Origin: Caballeronia sp. Lep1P3
GTDB taxonomy: Bacteria > Pseudomonadota > Gammaproteobacteria > Burkholderiales > Burkholderiaceae
Direction of reading: 5' to 3'
DNA length: 64,000 nt
Assembly: GCF_022879595.1 (NCBI RefSeq)
Contig: NZ_CP084266.1
Coordinates: 310,001 to 374,000, forward strand
Position 1 is the first letter of the stretch, and each line of letters begins with the position of its first letter. Positions 1 to 9,204 of this stretch are shown piece by piece. A program made the position numbers and the translations under genes. A model generated the notes under the pieces. The model saw nothing but the letters and a program-made list of their open reading frames with translations. It had not been told where the DNA came from and did no database searches.

Positions 1-1
1 G

Positions 2-625
2 TTCGTCGTGCTCGTGGACCGCAGCGAGAACGTGCAGGCGCTCTTCGTCTACTTCCGCGCGCGTCCGAAAGATGCGTGGTCGATGATCGGCGCATCGCCC
101 GTATCGACCGGACGGCCCGGCACGTTCGATCACTTCCTCACGCCGCTCGGTGTGTTCCAGCATGTGCCGGGCAACATGGATTTCCGCGCCGAAGGCACCG
201 AGAACGAGTTCAAGATTCGCGGCTACGGCGCGCGCGACATGCGCATCTACGATTTCGGCTGGGCCGACGGCGAGCGCGGCTGGGGCAAGGGCGGCATCTC
301 GCCGATGCGCTTTCAGATGCACGCCACCGATCCCGACAAGCTCGAACCGCTCCTCGGCATGCGTCATTCGAAGGGCTGCGTGCGTATTCCCTCGACGCTC
401 AACACGTTTTTTGATCACCACGGCGTGCTCGACGCGCAGTACGAAGCGCGCGCGGCGGAAGGCCAGTCCATGTGGATTCTGAAATCGACGCGGCAGACGA
501 CGCCGTGGGCGGGGCATTACCTCGTCGTCGTCGATACCGCGAGAAAGACGCGGCCCGCGTGGGCGCCAGGGCCGGGCAAGGCCGCGCGCGCGCATGTGCC
601 GGCGGGCGCGAACAACGTCGACTGA
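2..625 (+). CDS. L,D-transpeptidase family protein (5' partial)
   Basis: The frame is open from the left edge, so the N-terminus, including any signal peptide, lies outside the window. The visible 207 residues contain the YkuD-type active-site signature HSKGCVRIPS, with the catalytic Cys encoded at 377-379 and its upstream His and downstream Arg in place. Enzymes of this fold cross-link peptidoglycan stem peptides or attach proteins to them in the periplasm. The Arg/Ala/Pro-rich tail after the domain looks like a flexible extension. The stop is 6 bases from the convergent EamA gene. Family assignment is firm; the specific reaction is not known. Confidence 0.8.
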   Translation, partial: FVVLVDRSENVQALFVYFRARPKDAWSMIGASPVSTGRPGTFDHFLTPLGVFQHVPGNMDFRAEGTENEFKIRGYGARDMRIYDFGWADGERGWGKGGISPMRFQMHATDPDKLEPLLGMRHSKGCVRIPSTLNTFFDHHGVLDAQYEARAAEGQSMWILKSTRQTTPWAGHYLVVVDTARKTRPAWAPGPGKAARAHVPAGANNVD

Positions 626-631
626 GCGGCG

Positions 632-1534
632 TTACTTCGATCGCGCGAGCACGACGCCGGCGAGCGCCACGGCGAAGCCGGCGAGCTGCAACGTCTCGAG
701 CGTTTCGCCGAACGCGAGATAGCTTTCGAGCGCGGCGAGCGGCGGCGCGAGAAAGAGCAGGGCCGTCGCGCGCGATGCGTCGCCGCGGCGGACCATCCAG
801 ACGAGGAGCGTCGTCGCCACGCCGGAGAGCATGACGATGCCCCATGCGATCGACGCCCACGTGGTCATCGACGAGACGAAGCGCTGCTCGCCGAGCGCGA
901 GCGCCAGCGCCGCCGCGACGATCGCCGCGCCCGCGTTCTGCAGCGCGCTCGCGCTGCGGATATCGGCGCTTGCAAGCGATGTCTTCTGATACAGCGTGCC
1001 CGCCGTGATCGCGACGACGGCGACGAGCGCGATCGTCACCACGACCCATTGCGGCGCGGCATGCGCGGCGTGCTGGGCGTGTTCCTGCGGTCCCGCGCCC
1101 GATGCGATGCCCGGCGCGAGCACGAGCGCCACGCCGCAAAGCCCGAGCGCGAGCCCGGCCCACGCCCGCGCTGAAAGCCGTTCCCCGAAGATGCGCGCGG
1201 CGAGCGCCGCCGTCAGAACCGGTTGCAGCGCGCCCAGCAGCGCCATGACGCCCGCGCTCAAGCCCTGCGCGACGGCCCAGTAACTCGCGCCGAGATAGAC
1301 GCCCTGCAAGAGCGCGCCGGCGAAGAGATGCCGCGCGGCGTCGCGCGCTTTCGGCCAGTCCGCGCGGGCCGCGATTGCGAGCGCGACGAACAGCAGCGCG
1401 GTGCCAACAAAGCGCGCGAGCAGATAGAGATTCGGATCGACATAAGGCGTGATGGCCCGCGCGACGATGAAGCCCGTCGACCACAGGAACACGAATATGG
1501 GTGCGATAAGCAGGGAGAACAGTGGGGAGAACAT
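632..1534 (-). CDS. EamA/DMT superfamily transporter
   Basis: This 300-residue integral membrane protein has about ten hydrophobic helices arranged as two EamA repeats, the hallmark of drug/metabolite exporters. The N-terminal segment carries the typical LWSTGF(I)xAR motif. Substrates in this family include amino acids and other metabolites; none can be deduced here. A frame extension to 1615 exists, but I chose the Met at 1534 because the protein then begins directly with the first helix, as is usual in the family. It is divergent from phnS and faces the L,D-transpeptidase gene. Confidence 0.85.
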   Translation of the reverse strand: MFSPLFSLLIAPIFVFLWSTGFIVARAITPYVDPNLYLLARFVGTALLFVALAIAARADWPKARDAARHLFAGALLQGVYLGASYWAVAQGLSAGVMALLGALQPVLTAALAARIFGERLSARAWAGLALGLCGVALVLAPGIASGAGPQEHAQHAAHAAPQWVVVTIALVAVVAITAGTLYQKTSLASADIRSASALQNAGAAIVAAALALALGEQRFVSSMTTWASIAWGIVMLSGVATTLLVWMVRRGDASRATALLFLAPPLAALESYLAFGETLETLQLAGFAVALAGVVLARSK

Positions 1535-1697
1535 CGCGGCAGTATCGGCGGGTAGGGAGACTTCGTCTTGTTCAACCGTGCACTGCGCCGCGCCGGATGT
1601 GACGCGTTCGCGCATTCACGCCCATGTCACAGACACCTGCAATGCTTCGGGTCTACCGTTTTTACCGTTCTCTCCGACACGAGCCACGAGACCTGAC

Positions 1698-2786
1698 ATG
1701 ACCCGCGATTCATCCTTCGCGCGCCGGCGGCTGCCCGGCGCTTGCGCAGCGCTTACCCTGGCCGCAATCGCATCGTTCACCGCGACGCCCGCGAATGCCG
1801 CCGACGCCGTCGTTCTCTATACCGCCGATGGCCTCGAGAATCTCTACAAGGACGTCCTGCCCGCGTTCGAGAAGAAGGAAGGCGTGAAGGTCAACATCGT
1901 GACGGCCGGCAGCGGCGAAGTGGTGAACCGCGCGAACGTCGAGAAAGATTCGCCCAAGGCCGACGTGCTCGTCACGCTGCCGCCTTTCATCCAGCAGGCG
2001 CAGCAAAGCGGTCTTTTGCAGCCGTATCAGAGCGTGAATTACAAGAACGTCCCGGCGATCGCGAAGGCGCAGGACGGCGCGTGGGCCACGTTCGTCAACA
2101 ACTATTTCTCGTTCGCGATCAACCCGGATGTCACGAAGAGCGCGCCGAAGACGTTCGCGGACCTTCTGCATCCGAACTACACGGGCAAGATCGCGTATTC
2201 GAATCCGGCGACCGCCGGCGACGGCATGGCGGTCATCATCCTCACGTCCGCGCTGATGGGCGAGGACAAGGCGTTCGATTACCTCAAGTCGCTCGAACAG
2301 AGCGCGAAGTTCCATACGAAGGGCACGGGCTATCTCGACGTGCTGCTCTCGCGTAACGAAATTGCGTTCGCGAACGGCGACCTTCAAATGGATCTCGACG
2401 ATGCCGCGAACGGCGGCCTGTCCATCAAGCCGCTTTTCCTGTCGCACGGCGCGGGCGATGCGCCGACCACGTTCCAGCTTCCGTATGCCATCGGCCTCAT
2501 CAAGAGCGGACCGAATCAGGCGGAAGGCAAAAAGCTGATCGACTATCTGATGTCGTCGGACGTGCAGTCGAAGGTGCCGGACATCTACGGCATCCCCGGC
2601 CGCACCGACGTGCCGCTCGCGGGCAAGAACGGCGAGGCGGTGAAGCAGGCAATCTCGGGCGTGAAGCTGATTCCCGTCGACTGGAATCAGGTCATGCAGA
2701 AGAAGGCCGGCTGGACCGAACGCTGGAAAAACGAAGTGATCGGCAATTCCGGCAAGCAGACCGAAGTGGTCAAGCCGAAGTCGTGA
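1698..2786 (+). CDS. phnS: 2-aminoethylphosphonate ABC transporter substrate-binding protein
   Basis: This 362-residue periplasmic binding protein is of the iron/phosphonate extracellular solute-binding type. A signal peptide of about 34 residues ends in an A-N-A cleavage site. The segments ADVLVTLPPFIQ, FANGDLQM and LPYAIGL match what I remember of the Salmonella PhnS family. The ATG at 1698 was chosen because upstream frame extensions lack a signal peptide. It is the first gene of a four-gene transporter operon, and its stop overlaps the GTG start of the ATPase gene. No phosphonate-degrading gene (phnW, phnX) is in the window, so the substrate rests on family resemblance. Confidence 0.82.
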   Translation: MTRDSSFARRRLPGACAALTLAAIASFTATPANAADAVVLYTADGLENLYKDVLPAFEKKEGVKVNIVTAGSGEVVNRANVEKDSPKADVLVTLPPFIQQAQQSGLLQPYQSVNYKNVPAIAKAQDGAWATFVNNYFSFAINPDVTKSAPKTFADLLHPNYTGKIAYSNPATAGDGMAVIILTSALMGEDKAFDYLKSLEQSAKFHTKGTGYLDVLLSRNEIAFANGDLQMDLDDAANGGLSIKPLFLSHGAGDAPTTFQLPYAIGLIKSGPNQAEGKKLIDYLMSSDVQSKVPDIYGIPGRTDVPLAGKNGEAVKQAISGVKLIPVDWNQVMQKKAGWTERWKNEVIGNSGKQTEVVKPKS

Positions 2787-3862
2787 GCACGCTCGCCTTC
2801 GCGCCGGGCGCGCTGGAACCGCGCGCGGTCGCCTCGGACGCGCCCGGCGTGTCCGTCGAGCATCTGAGCGTGCGCTTCGGCGCGCGCACGGTGCTCGATG
2901 ACCTGACGCTCCACATCCGGCGCGGCGAATTCCTGACGGTGCTTGGCCGAAGCGGTTGCGGCAAGACGACGCTCCTGCGCTTCATAGCGGGATTCGTCAA
3001 CGCCGATGCGCTCGCGGGCACGCTCGCCATCGCGGGGCGCGATCTTACGCACGTGCCCGCGCATCGGCGCAATCTGGGCTTGCTGTTCCAGAACTACGCG
3101 CTCTTTCCGCATCTGTCCGTGTTCGACAACGTCGCGTTCGGGCTGCGCGCGCGCAAGCTGAAGCCGGCGGAGATCGCGCGGCGCGTCGCGGATGCGCTCA
3201 AGCTCGTTCAGCTCGCCGATGCCGGTCACATCATGCCCGCGCAGCTTTCAGGCGGCATGCAGCAGCGCGTGGCGCTGGCGCGCGCGCTCGTCATCGAGCC
3301 GGATGTGCTCTTGCTCGACGAACCGCTTTCCGCGCTCGATGCGAACCTGCGCGCCTCCGTGCGCAGCGAACTGAAGGCGCTGCACGAGCGTCTGGCCGAC
3401 CTGACGATCATCTGCGTGACGCACGATCAGGACGACGCGCTCGTGCTCTCCGACCGCACTCTTTTGATGCGCGACGGCCGCATCGCGCAACTCGGCTCGC
3501 CGCGCGAACTCTACGACGCGCCCAGCGACGGCTTCGTCGCGCGCTATCTCGGCGCGGCGAATCTGCTGCCGCCGCGCGTCGTGTATCCGCTCGGCGATGC
3601 GCGTCACGACGAGCGCGAGCGGCTCGCGTGCATCCGGCCGGAGCGCTTTCAGATCGTTGCGCTCGGCGACGGCCCGCTGCACGGCACGATCGCATCGGTC
3701 GAATGGTATGGCGCGGCGCTCTCCATTTCGGTCGCGCTCGATGCGTTGCCGAACGAGCCCGTCCAGGTGACGATGCAGCGCGGCCATGCGCGCGTGCCGG
3801 AAAGAGGCGCGCGCGTTTCTCTTCGCTTCGAGGCTTCCGATGTCGTCCTTATTCGTCCCTGA
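2783..3862 (+). CDS. phnT: 2-aminoethylphosphonate ABC transporter ATP-binding protein
   Basis: This 359-residue ABC ATPase has a Walker A motif GRSGCGKT at residues 55-62, a signature LSGGMQQR, a Walker B LLLDEPLSALD and the H-loop THDQDD. The C-terminal 100 residues form a TOBE-like regulatory domain, as in Fe3+/spermidine/phosphonate importers. It begins with GTG inside the phnS stop (overlap GTGA) and its own end overlaps the phnU start, which indicates translational coupling. It energises uptake together with PhnU and PhnV. Confidence 0.85.
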   Translation: MSTLAFAPGALEPRAVASDAPGVSVEHLSVRFGARTVLDDLTLHIRRGEFLTVLGRSGCGKTTLLRFIAGFVNADALAGTLAIAGRDLTHVPAHRRNLGLLFQNYALFPHLSVFDNVAFGLRARKLKPAEIARRVADALKLVQLADAGHIMPAQLSGGMQQRVALARALVIEPDVLLLDEPLSALDANLRASVRSELKALHERLADLTIICVTHDQDDALVLSDRTLLMRDGRIAQLGSPRELYDAPSDGFVARYLGAANLLPPRVVYPLGDARHDERERLACIRPERFQIVALGDGPLHGTIASVEWYGAALSISVALDALPNEPVQVTMQRGHARVPERGARVSLRFEASDVVLIRP

Positions 3863-4751
3863 CGGCGTCGCGCCCGGCGCCGTCGATGCCAGCGTTTTCG
3901 TCGCGCATGCGCGCGAGGCGCAGCGCCGCGAGAAGCGCGCGCAATGGCATCTGCTCTTCATTCTCGTGTTCGTGCTGGGGCCGCTCGTCGTGTATCCGCT
4001 CGCGCGCCTGATCGTTCTCAGCGTGAGCGGGCCGCACGGCTTCACGCTCGATGCGTTCACCGCGTTTTTCGGCAATCCGGAGACGCGCGGCGTGATCGGC
4101 ACGACGCTCGGCATTCTGGTCGCGAGCGCGAGCATCGCGTCGATACTCGGCGTCGCGCTCGCGTCGATGCTCTTCTTCCGCCCATTTCCCGGCGTGAAGC
4201 TGCTCACGCGCTTTCTGGAACTGTTCGTCGCGTTCCCTTCGTTTCTCGTCGCGTTCACGCTGATTTTTTTGTACGGATCGCAGGACGCGGTGAGCATCGG
4301 CTTCCAGCGCCTCTTTTCGCTGGATGCGCCGCCGCTCGATTTTCTCTTCGGTATCGGCGGCGTGATTCTCGCGGAAGTGGTGTTCTACGCGCCGTTCGTC
4401 GTGCGCCCGACGCTCGCGTCCTACGCCACGCTCGACATGCGGCTCGTCGAAGCCGCGAAGAGCCTCGGCGCGGATGGCTGGATGGTCGCGATGAAAGTCG
4501 TGCTGCCGATCGCGTGGCCGGGCATCGCGGCGGGCACGATTCTCTGCTTTCTGCTGACGTTGAACGAGTTCGGCATCCTGCTCGTGCTCGGAAGCGCCCA
4601 TCTCATTACGTTGCCGATCGCCATTTACAGCGCCGCGACCGTCGATCTCGACCTGCGCGCGGCGGCGGCGGGCGCCGTCGTCATGCTCCTGATGTCGCTG
4701 TCGCTCTATGCGTTGTATCGGCGTGTCGATGCGCGCACCGGAGGCCGCTGA
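3840..4751 (+). CDS. phnU: 2-aminoethylphosphonate ABC transporter permease
   Basis: This 303-residue inner-membrane permease has about six helices. It carries the BPD permease EAA loop, visible as EAAKSLGADGW followed by LPIAWPGI. The start at 3840 lies 23 bases inside phnT in another frame; longer starts of this frame lie deeper in phnT and lack support. Together with the next gene it would form the heterodimeric membrane channel of the PhnSTUV importer. Confidence 0.82.
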   Translation: MSSLFVPDGVAPGAVDASVFVAHAREAQRREKRAQWHLLFILVFVLGPLVVYPLARLIVLSVSGPHGFTLDAFTAFFGNPETRGVIGTTLGILVASASIASILGVALASMLFFRPFPGVKLLTRFLELFVAFPSFLVAFTLIFLYGSQDAVSIGFQRLFSLDAPPLDFLFGIGGVILAEVVFYAPFVVRPTLASYATLDMRLVEAAKSLGADGWMVAMKVVLPIAWPGIAAGTILCFLLTLNEFGILLVLGSAHLITLPIAIYSAATVDLDLRAAAAGAVVMLLMSLSLYALYRRVDARTGGR

Positions 4752-4752
4752 C

Positions 4753-5559
4753 ATGCAGCTTTCGGCGTCTTTCCGGCCGGTTGCAGTGTTGCGCGTGATG
4801 GCCGTGTCGCTCGTTGCGCTCGTGTGCTTCTGGCTTTTCGTCTTGCCGGTGATCGTCGTGGCGCTGTCGAGCGTGGCGTCGCACTGGTCGGGCACGATCT
4901 TTCCCGACGGCTTCAGCGCGCGCTGGTTCGCGCGTCTCGGCGCGAGCGAATTCGACGCGCTCACGACGAGTCTCACGACAGGCTTAGCCGTGGCGATGCT
5001 CGGCACCGCGCTCGGGCTGTGGCTCGCGCTCGCGCTCGAAGGCCGCGACCGGCGCGGACTCGGCGCGCTCGTCGACGCCGTCGCGATGACGGGCAGCGGC
5101 GTGCCGAGCGTCGTGCTCGGGCTGGCGGTGCTGATCGCGTATCACAAGCGGCCCTTGGATTTGTCGGGATCGGCGGCGATCGTCGTACTGGTGCAACTCG
5201 CGCTCGTGTTGCCGTTCTGCTATCGGTGCGCGGCCGCCGCGTTGCGCCCCGAACTCACGACGTTGCGCGAAGCCGCCGCGAGTCTCGGCGCGCCGCCGCG
5301 CATGGTGCTGGCGCGCGTCGTGCTGCCGCAACTGCTGCCCGCCGTGCGCGCGAGCCTCGCGCTCGGCTTCGCGCTGTCGCTCGGCGAACTGGGCGCGACG
5401 CTCACCGTCTATCCGCCGGGCTTCGCGACGGTGCCGATCGTCGTCGTCGGACAGGTGCATCGTGGCTACTATCTGCCCGCGTCGGCGCTTTCGCTGATCC
5501 TGCTCGGCGTGTCGCTCGCGGCGCTCTTCGTCATCGCGGGCCGCGCGCCGCGGCGTTGA
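4753..5559 (+). CDS. phnV: 2-aminoethylphosphonate ABC transporter permease
   Basis: This 268-residue second permease follows phnU by one base. It shows several hydrophobic helices and an EAA loop (REAAASLGAPPRMV followed by VLPQLLPAV). It is the last gene of the phnSTUV operon, and about 230 bases separate it from glgP. Family resemblance and gene order support the assignment; the transported compound is inferred. Confidence 0.82.
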   Translation: MQLSASFRPVAVLRVMAVSLVALVCFWLFVLPVIVVALSSVASHWSGTIFPDGFSARWFARLGASEFDALTTSLTTGLAVAMLGTALGLWLALALEGRDRRGLGALVDAVAMTGSGVPSVVLGLAVLIAYHKRPLDLSGSAAIVVLVQLALVLPFCYRCAAAALRPELTTLREAAASLGAPPRMVLARVVLPQLLPAVRASLALGFALSLGELGATLTVYPPGFATVPIVVVGQVHRGYYLPASALSLILLGVSLAALFVIAGRAPRR

Positions 5560-5700
5560 CGCGCCAATATCATTCGGATGACGAAGTAAATTCTGCCCGC
5601 CGAATCGCGAAAATGCACGGGAACCTTTCGGGCGCTCTTCATACCAAAAAAAACAAAACTGGCGTAACCTGCATTTTCCAAGAACGACCGCACCGCGTGC

Positions 5701-5720
5701 GCGGGCCGCGCACGGCCCGC
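5701..5720 (+). repeat. perfect GC-rich hairpin in the glgP leader
   Basis: An 8-bp perfect inverted repeat, GCGGGCCG with CGGCCCGC, encloses a 4-base loop about 70 bases before the glgP start. No T-tract follows on either strand, so it does not look like a standard intrinsic terminator. It could be a leader RNA structure or simply GC-rich sequence. Confidence 0.45.
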
Positions 5721-5791
5721 GGCGAAACGGGGGCGGCACGCATGGCGTGCTTTCGCGGTCGTTGCACAAGTCGCAAAAACCGGAGGTTTCG

Positions 5792-8245
5792 ATGACATCC
5801 GTCGACCTGGAATTCGATCAGCTCAACAGCACCGTCGACGCGCTGCGGCGCTCCATCTCGAACCGCCTCATGTACGGCGTCGGCAAGGACGCGGCGACCG
5901 CGCAGCCGCGCGACTGGCTGCACGCGGTGGAACTCGCCGTGCGCGACCGCCTCGTCGCGCGCTGGATGCGCACCACGCGGCAGCAATACGAACAGGACGT
6001 GAAGCGCGTTTATTACCTGTCGATGGAATTTCTCATCGGCAGAACGTTCACCAACGCGCTGCTCGCGCTCGGCATCCACGACGAAGTGCGCGACGCGCTC
6101 GCCGGTCTCGGCGTCGATCTCTCGACGCTCGAGGAACTGGAGCCGGACGCCGCGCTCGGCAACGGCGGCCTCGGGCGGCTCGCGGCGTGCTTTCTGGATT
6201 CGATGGCGACGGTCGGCGTGCCGGGCTTCGGCTACGGCATCCGCTACGAATACGGCATGTTCCGGCAGACGATCGTGGACGGCAGCCAGGTCGAAATGCC
6301 CGATTACTGGTTGCGCGCGGGCAATCCGTGGGAGTTTCCGCGCCCCGAAGTGGTCTACACCGTGCAGTTCGGCGGACGGACCGTGCAGCACAACGACCGC
6401 ATCGACTGGATCGAGACCGACGACGTCAACGCGATGGCCTACGACACGGTCATCCCCGGTTACGCAACGACGGCCACCAACACGCTGCGCCTGTGGTCCG
6501 CGCGCGCGACCGACGAATTCGATCTCTCCGCGTTCAATCAGGGCGACTATCGCCGCGCGGTGGAGGCGAAGAACACGTCGGAGCATGTCTCGCGTCTGCT
6601 TTATCCCGACGATTCGACGCAGGCGGGGCGCGAGTTGCGGCTGCGTCAGGAATACTTCTTCGTGTCCGCGACGATGCAGGACCTGATTCGCCGTTATCAG
6701 CGCACGCATACGCATTTCGGGCGGCTCGCGGAAAAGGTCGCGGTGCATCTGAACGACACGCATCCCGTGCTCGCCATTCCCGAACTGATGCGCCTGCTCG
6801 TGGACACGCATCGCGTGCCGTGGGACAAGGCGTGGAAGCTCGTGCAGCAGATGTTCTCGTACACGAATCACACGCTGATGCCCGAGGCGCTCGAAACGTG
6901 GGACGTCGAAATGCTCGCGCGCCTCTTGCCGCGGCATCTCGAGATCATCTTCGAGATCAACGCGCACTTTCTCAAGCACGTCACCGAGAAGTTCGGGCGC
7001 GACATCGACCTGATCCGCCGCATTTCTCTCGTCGATGAATTCGGCCAGCGGCGCGTGCGCATGGCGCATCTGGCGATTGTCGCGAGTCACAAGGTCAATG
7101 GCGTATCGAAGTTGCATTCGCAGTTGATGGTGCAGAACATCTTCTCCGATTTCGCGCGCATGTATCCCGAGCGCTTCACGAACGTGACGAACGGCATCAC
7201 GCCGCGACGCTGGCTCGCGCAGGCAAGCCCGTCGCTTTCCGCGCTGATCGACAAGCGCATCGGTCCGCGCTGGCGCACCGATCTCTTCGAACTCGGAAGA
7301 CTGCGCGAATGGCGCGACGATCCGGAATTCCGCAAGGCTTTTCACGAAGCGAAGTTCGCGAACAAACTGCGTCTCGTCGAACGCGCGAAGCGCGAGGCGA
7401 ATGCGATCATCAATCCGGAAGCGCTCTTCGATTTGCAGGTCAAGCGAATTCACGAATACAAGCGGCAACTGCTGAACATTCTGTATGTGATCGTGCGCTA
7501 CAACCGCATCCGCGAAAATCCAGAACGCGACTGGACGCCGCGCGTGGTGATGTTCGCGGGCAAGGCGGCCTCCGCCTACAAGATGGCGAAGAACATCATC
7601 AAGCTCATCAACGATGTGGCGAAGCGCATCAACTCGGACCCGCTCATCGGCGACAGGCTGAAGGTCGGCTTCATTCCGAACTATGGCGTGAGCGTCGCGG
7701 AACTCATCATTCCGGCGGCCGATCTGTCCGAGCAGATTTCGATGGCGGGCACCGAAGCATCCGGCACCGGAAACATGAAGCTCGCGCTCAACGGCGCGCT
7801 GACCATCGGCACGCTGGACGGCGCGAACATCGAGATATGCGAGGCGGTAGGGCGCGAGAACATCTTCATCTTCGGCAATACGACGGATGAAATCGAATCG
7901 CTGCGGGCGGCGGGGTATCGGCCGCGCCAGATTTACGAGGAGAACGCGGAACTCAAGCTCGCGCTCGATCAGATACGGCTCGGGCATTTTTCGCCGGACG
8001 AGCCGCACCGCTTCTACGACATCTTCCACACGCTCGTGGACTGGGGCGATCACTACATGGTGCTCGCGGATTTCGACAGCTTCGACAAGACGCAAGCCGA
8101 GGTCGATCTCAAGTTCCGCGACAAGGACGCGTGGACGAAAAGCGCGATCGAGAACGTCGCGGGAATGGGGATTTTTTCATCGGACCGCACGATCGCCGAA
8201 TACGCGCGCGAGATCTGGCATGTGGAGCCGCTGAGCTTCGGCTGA
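5792..8245 (+). CDS. glgP: glycogen/starch/alpha-glucan phosphorylase
   Basis: This 817-residue cytosolic enzyme releases glucose-1-phosphate from alpha-1,4-glucans using phosphate and pyridoxal phosphate. The length is normal for the family. The PLP region [15 protein letters not shown] places the cofactor lysine at residue 663. Other family blocks, such as [22 protein letters not shown] and [10 protein letters not shown], are intact. The ATG at 5792 follows a good ribosome binding site (CCGGAGG). No other glycogen gene (glgA, B, C, X) is adjacent, so it is transcribed alone, apparently from the 230-base leader. Confidence 0.96.
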   Translation: MTSVDLEFDQLNSTVDALRRSISNRLMYGVGKDAATAQPRDWLHAVELAVRDRLVARWMRTTRQQYEQDVKRVYYLSMEFLIGRTFTNALLALGIHDEVRDALAGLGVDLSTLEELEPDAALGNGGLGRLAACFLDSMATVGVPGFGYGIRYEYGMFRQTIVDGSQVEMPDYWLRAGNPWEFPRPEVVYTVQFGGRTVQHNDRIDWIETDDVNAMAYDTVIPGYATTATNTLRLWSARATDEFDLSAFNQGDYRRAVEAKNTSEHVSRLLYPDDSTQAGRELRLRQEYFFVSATMQDLIRRYQRTHTHFGRLAEKVAVHLNDTHPVLAIPELMRLLVDTHRVPWDKAWKLVQQMFSYTNHTLMPEALETWDVEMLARLLPRHLEIIFEINAHFLKHVTEKFGRDIDLIRRISLVDEFGQRRVRMAHLAIVASHKVNGVSKLHSQLMVQNIFSDFARMYPERFTNVTNGITPRRWLAQASPSLSALIDKRIGPRWRTDLFELGRLREWRDDPEFRKAFHEAKFANKLRLVERAKREANAIINPEALFDLQVKRIHEYKRQLLNILYVIVRYNRIRENPERDWTPRVVMFAGKAASAYKMAKNIIKLINDVAKRINSDPLIGDRLKVGFIPNYGVSVAELIIPAADLSEQISMAGTEASGTGNMKLALNGALTIGTLDGANIEICEAVGRENIFIFGNTTDEIESLRAAGYRPRQIYEENAELKLALDQIRLGHFSPDEPHRFYDIFHTLVDWGDHYMVLADFDSFDKTQAEVDLKFRDKDAWTKSAIENVAGMGIFSSDRTIAEYAREIWHVEPLSFG

Positions 8246-8275
8246 TTCGGCCGATGCGCGCGCGAACCGCATCGC

Positions 8276-8668
8276 TCACGCCTGCGGTTTCGCCGCGTGC
8301 TTCGCGACGGCTTGCGCCACGAGCGCGGCCACGCGATCCGCGAATTCCTCATCCTTCGTGATGAGAAGTTCGCGCTCGCCGTCGGATGTCGTGACCATCA
8401 ATTGAAAGATGACGTCCTGCGTGATCCATGAGAGATAACCCACCACGGCGATCATCACGCCGAGCACGAGCGCCGCGCCCGTGCCGGTCGCCACGCCCGC
8501 TCCGAGCACGATGAACCCGATAAGCGCGGTGACGATCGGCAGCGGCTTCTTTCGCTCGATCTTCACGACACGCGCCGCGCGCAATTCGCGCAGCGGAATC
8601 ATTTGCCCGGAAGCGGAAAGGCCGGCGCGCGAAAGCGTGACGCCGCGTTCGTTGAAGGGTGTATCCAT
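8276..8668 (-). CDS. small membrane protein, DUF6232-like
   Basis: This 130-residue protein has a hydrophilic N-terminus, two adjacent hydrophobic segments (about residues 45-85) and a C-terminal soluble part ending in an Ala-rich helix. The pattern resembles DUF6232 proteins, whose role is unknown. The ATG at 8668 was preferred over the extension to 8752, which runs into the upstream promoter region. It is convergent with glgP and divergent from the ArsR regulator. Confidence 0.65.
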   Translation of the reverse strand: MDTPFNERGVTLSRAGLSASGQMIPLRELRAARVVKIERKKPLPIVTALIGFIVLGAGVATGTGAALVLGVMIAVVGYLSWITQDVIFQLMVTTSDGERELLITKDEEFADRVAALVAQAVAKHAAKPQA

Positions 8669-8746
8669 ATGCAGTTCTTCTTGAAGTGAGGCTGGGAAAC
8701 CGCGCAGATTACCAGACCGCGTGCGCCGTCCGCCATGCGCGTCGTC

Positions 8747-8775
8747 TTGCATATCGGAGATTTACGATATATACT
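8747..8775 (+). promoter_or_regulatory. sigma70 promoter with embedded palindrome upstream of arsR-type gene
   Basis: TTGCAT at 8747-8752 and TATACT at 8770-8775 are separated by exactly 17 bases, a near-ideal sigma70 promoter. Between them lies the inverted repeat ATATCG (8751-8756) and CGATAT (8765-8770). An operator sitting between -35 and -10 is the classical place for repression, and ArsR-family repressors bind AT-rich palindromes of this size. The likely binder is the ArsR protein encoded immediately downstream. Confidence 0.65.
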
Positions 8776-8849
8776 TCGCTTCAAGACGATTCGAAACGCG
8801 CGCCGCAGTTGTGCCGCGCGTTCGGGCCGTCAGACGGAAGAGCAACGAA

Positions 8850-9143
8850 ATGGACATCGACGCAATTCACAAGGCCCTCGCCAACCCGCTTCGCCGCGAA
8901 ATTCTGGAATGGCTGAAGGAGCCGGAACTGCATTTCCCGAATCAGGAACTGCCGCATTCGCATGGCGTGTGCGCGGGCCAGATCGATGAACGCTGCGACA
9001 TGTCGCAGTCCACCGTTTCCGCTCACCTCGCGACCCTGCATAAAGCCGGGCTCGTCACCACGAAGCGCGTCGGGCAATGGGTTTTCTTCAAGCGCGACGA
9101 AGCGGTCATTCAGGCGTTCCGCGATTCCATCGGGAATCTCTGA
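8850..9143 (+). CDS. ArsR/SmtB-family transcriptional regulator
   Basis: This 97-residue winged-helix repressor has a recognition region around SQSTVSAHLATLHKAGLV. The N-terminal DAIHKALANPLRREIL is typical of ArsR proteins that control an adjacent reductase or metabolic gene. No clear metal-binding cysteine pair is present in the recognition helix; the few Cys residues (CAGQIDERC) could be redox sensors. It is co-directional with the alkene reductase 61 bases downstream and probably autoregulates through the palindromic promoter. The ligand is unknown. Confidence 0.87.
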   Translation: MDIDAIHKALANPLRREILEWLKEPELHFPNQELPHSHGVCAGQIDERCDMSQSTVSAHLATLHKAGLVTTKRVGQWVFFKRDEAVIQAFRDSIGNL

Positions 9144-9204
9144 GCGGTTGCGGCCGCCTTCCGGTGACAGCATTCTTTCAATTCAATTAGGATACCTTTC
9201 CAAC

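Noticed and set aside
5639..8095. Very long minus-strand open frame (818 codons) opposite glgP
   Set aside because: It mirrors the plus-strand glycogen phosphorylase gene, which matches a known family from end to end. High GC content suppresses stop codons on the opposite strand; the translation is Arg/Asp/Ala/Val-rich with no recognisable domain.
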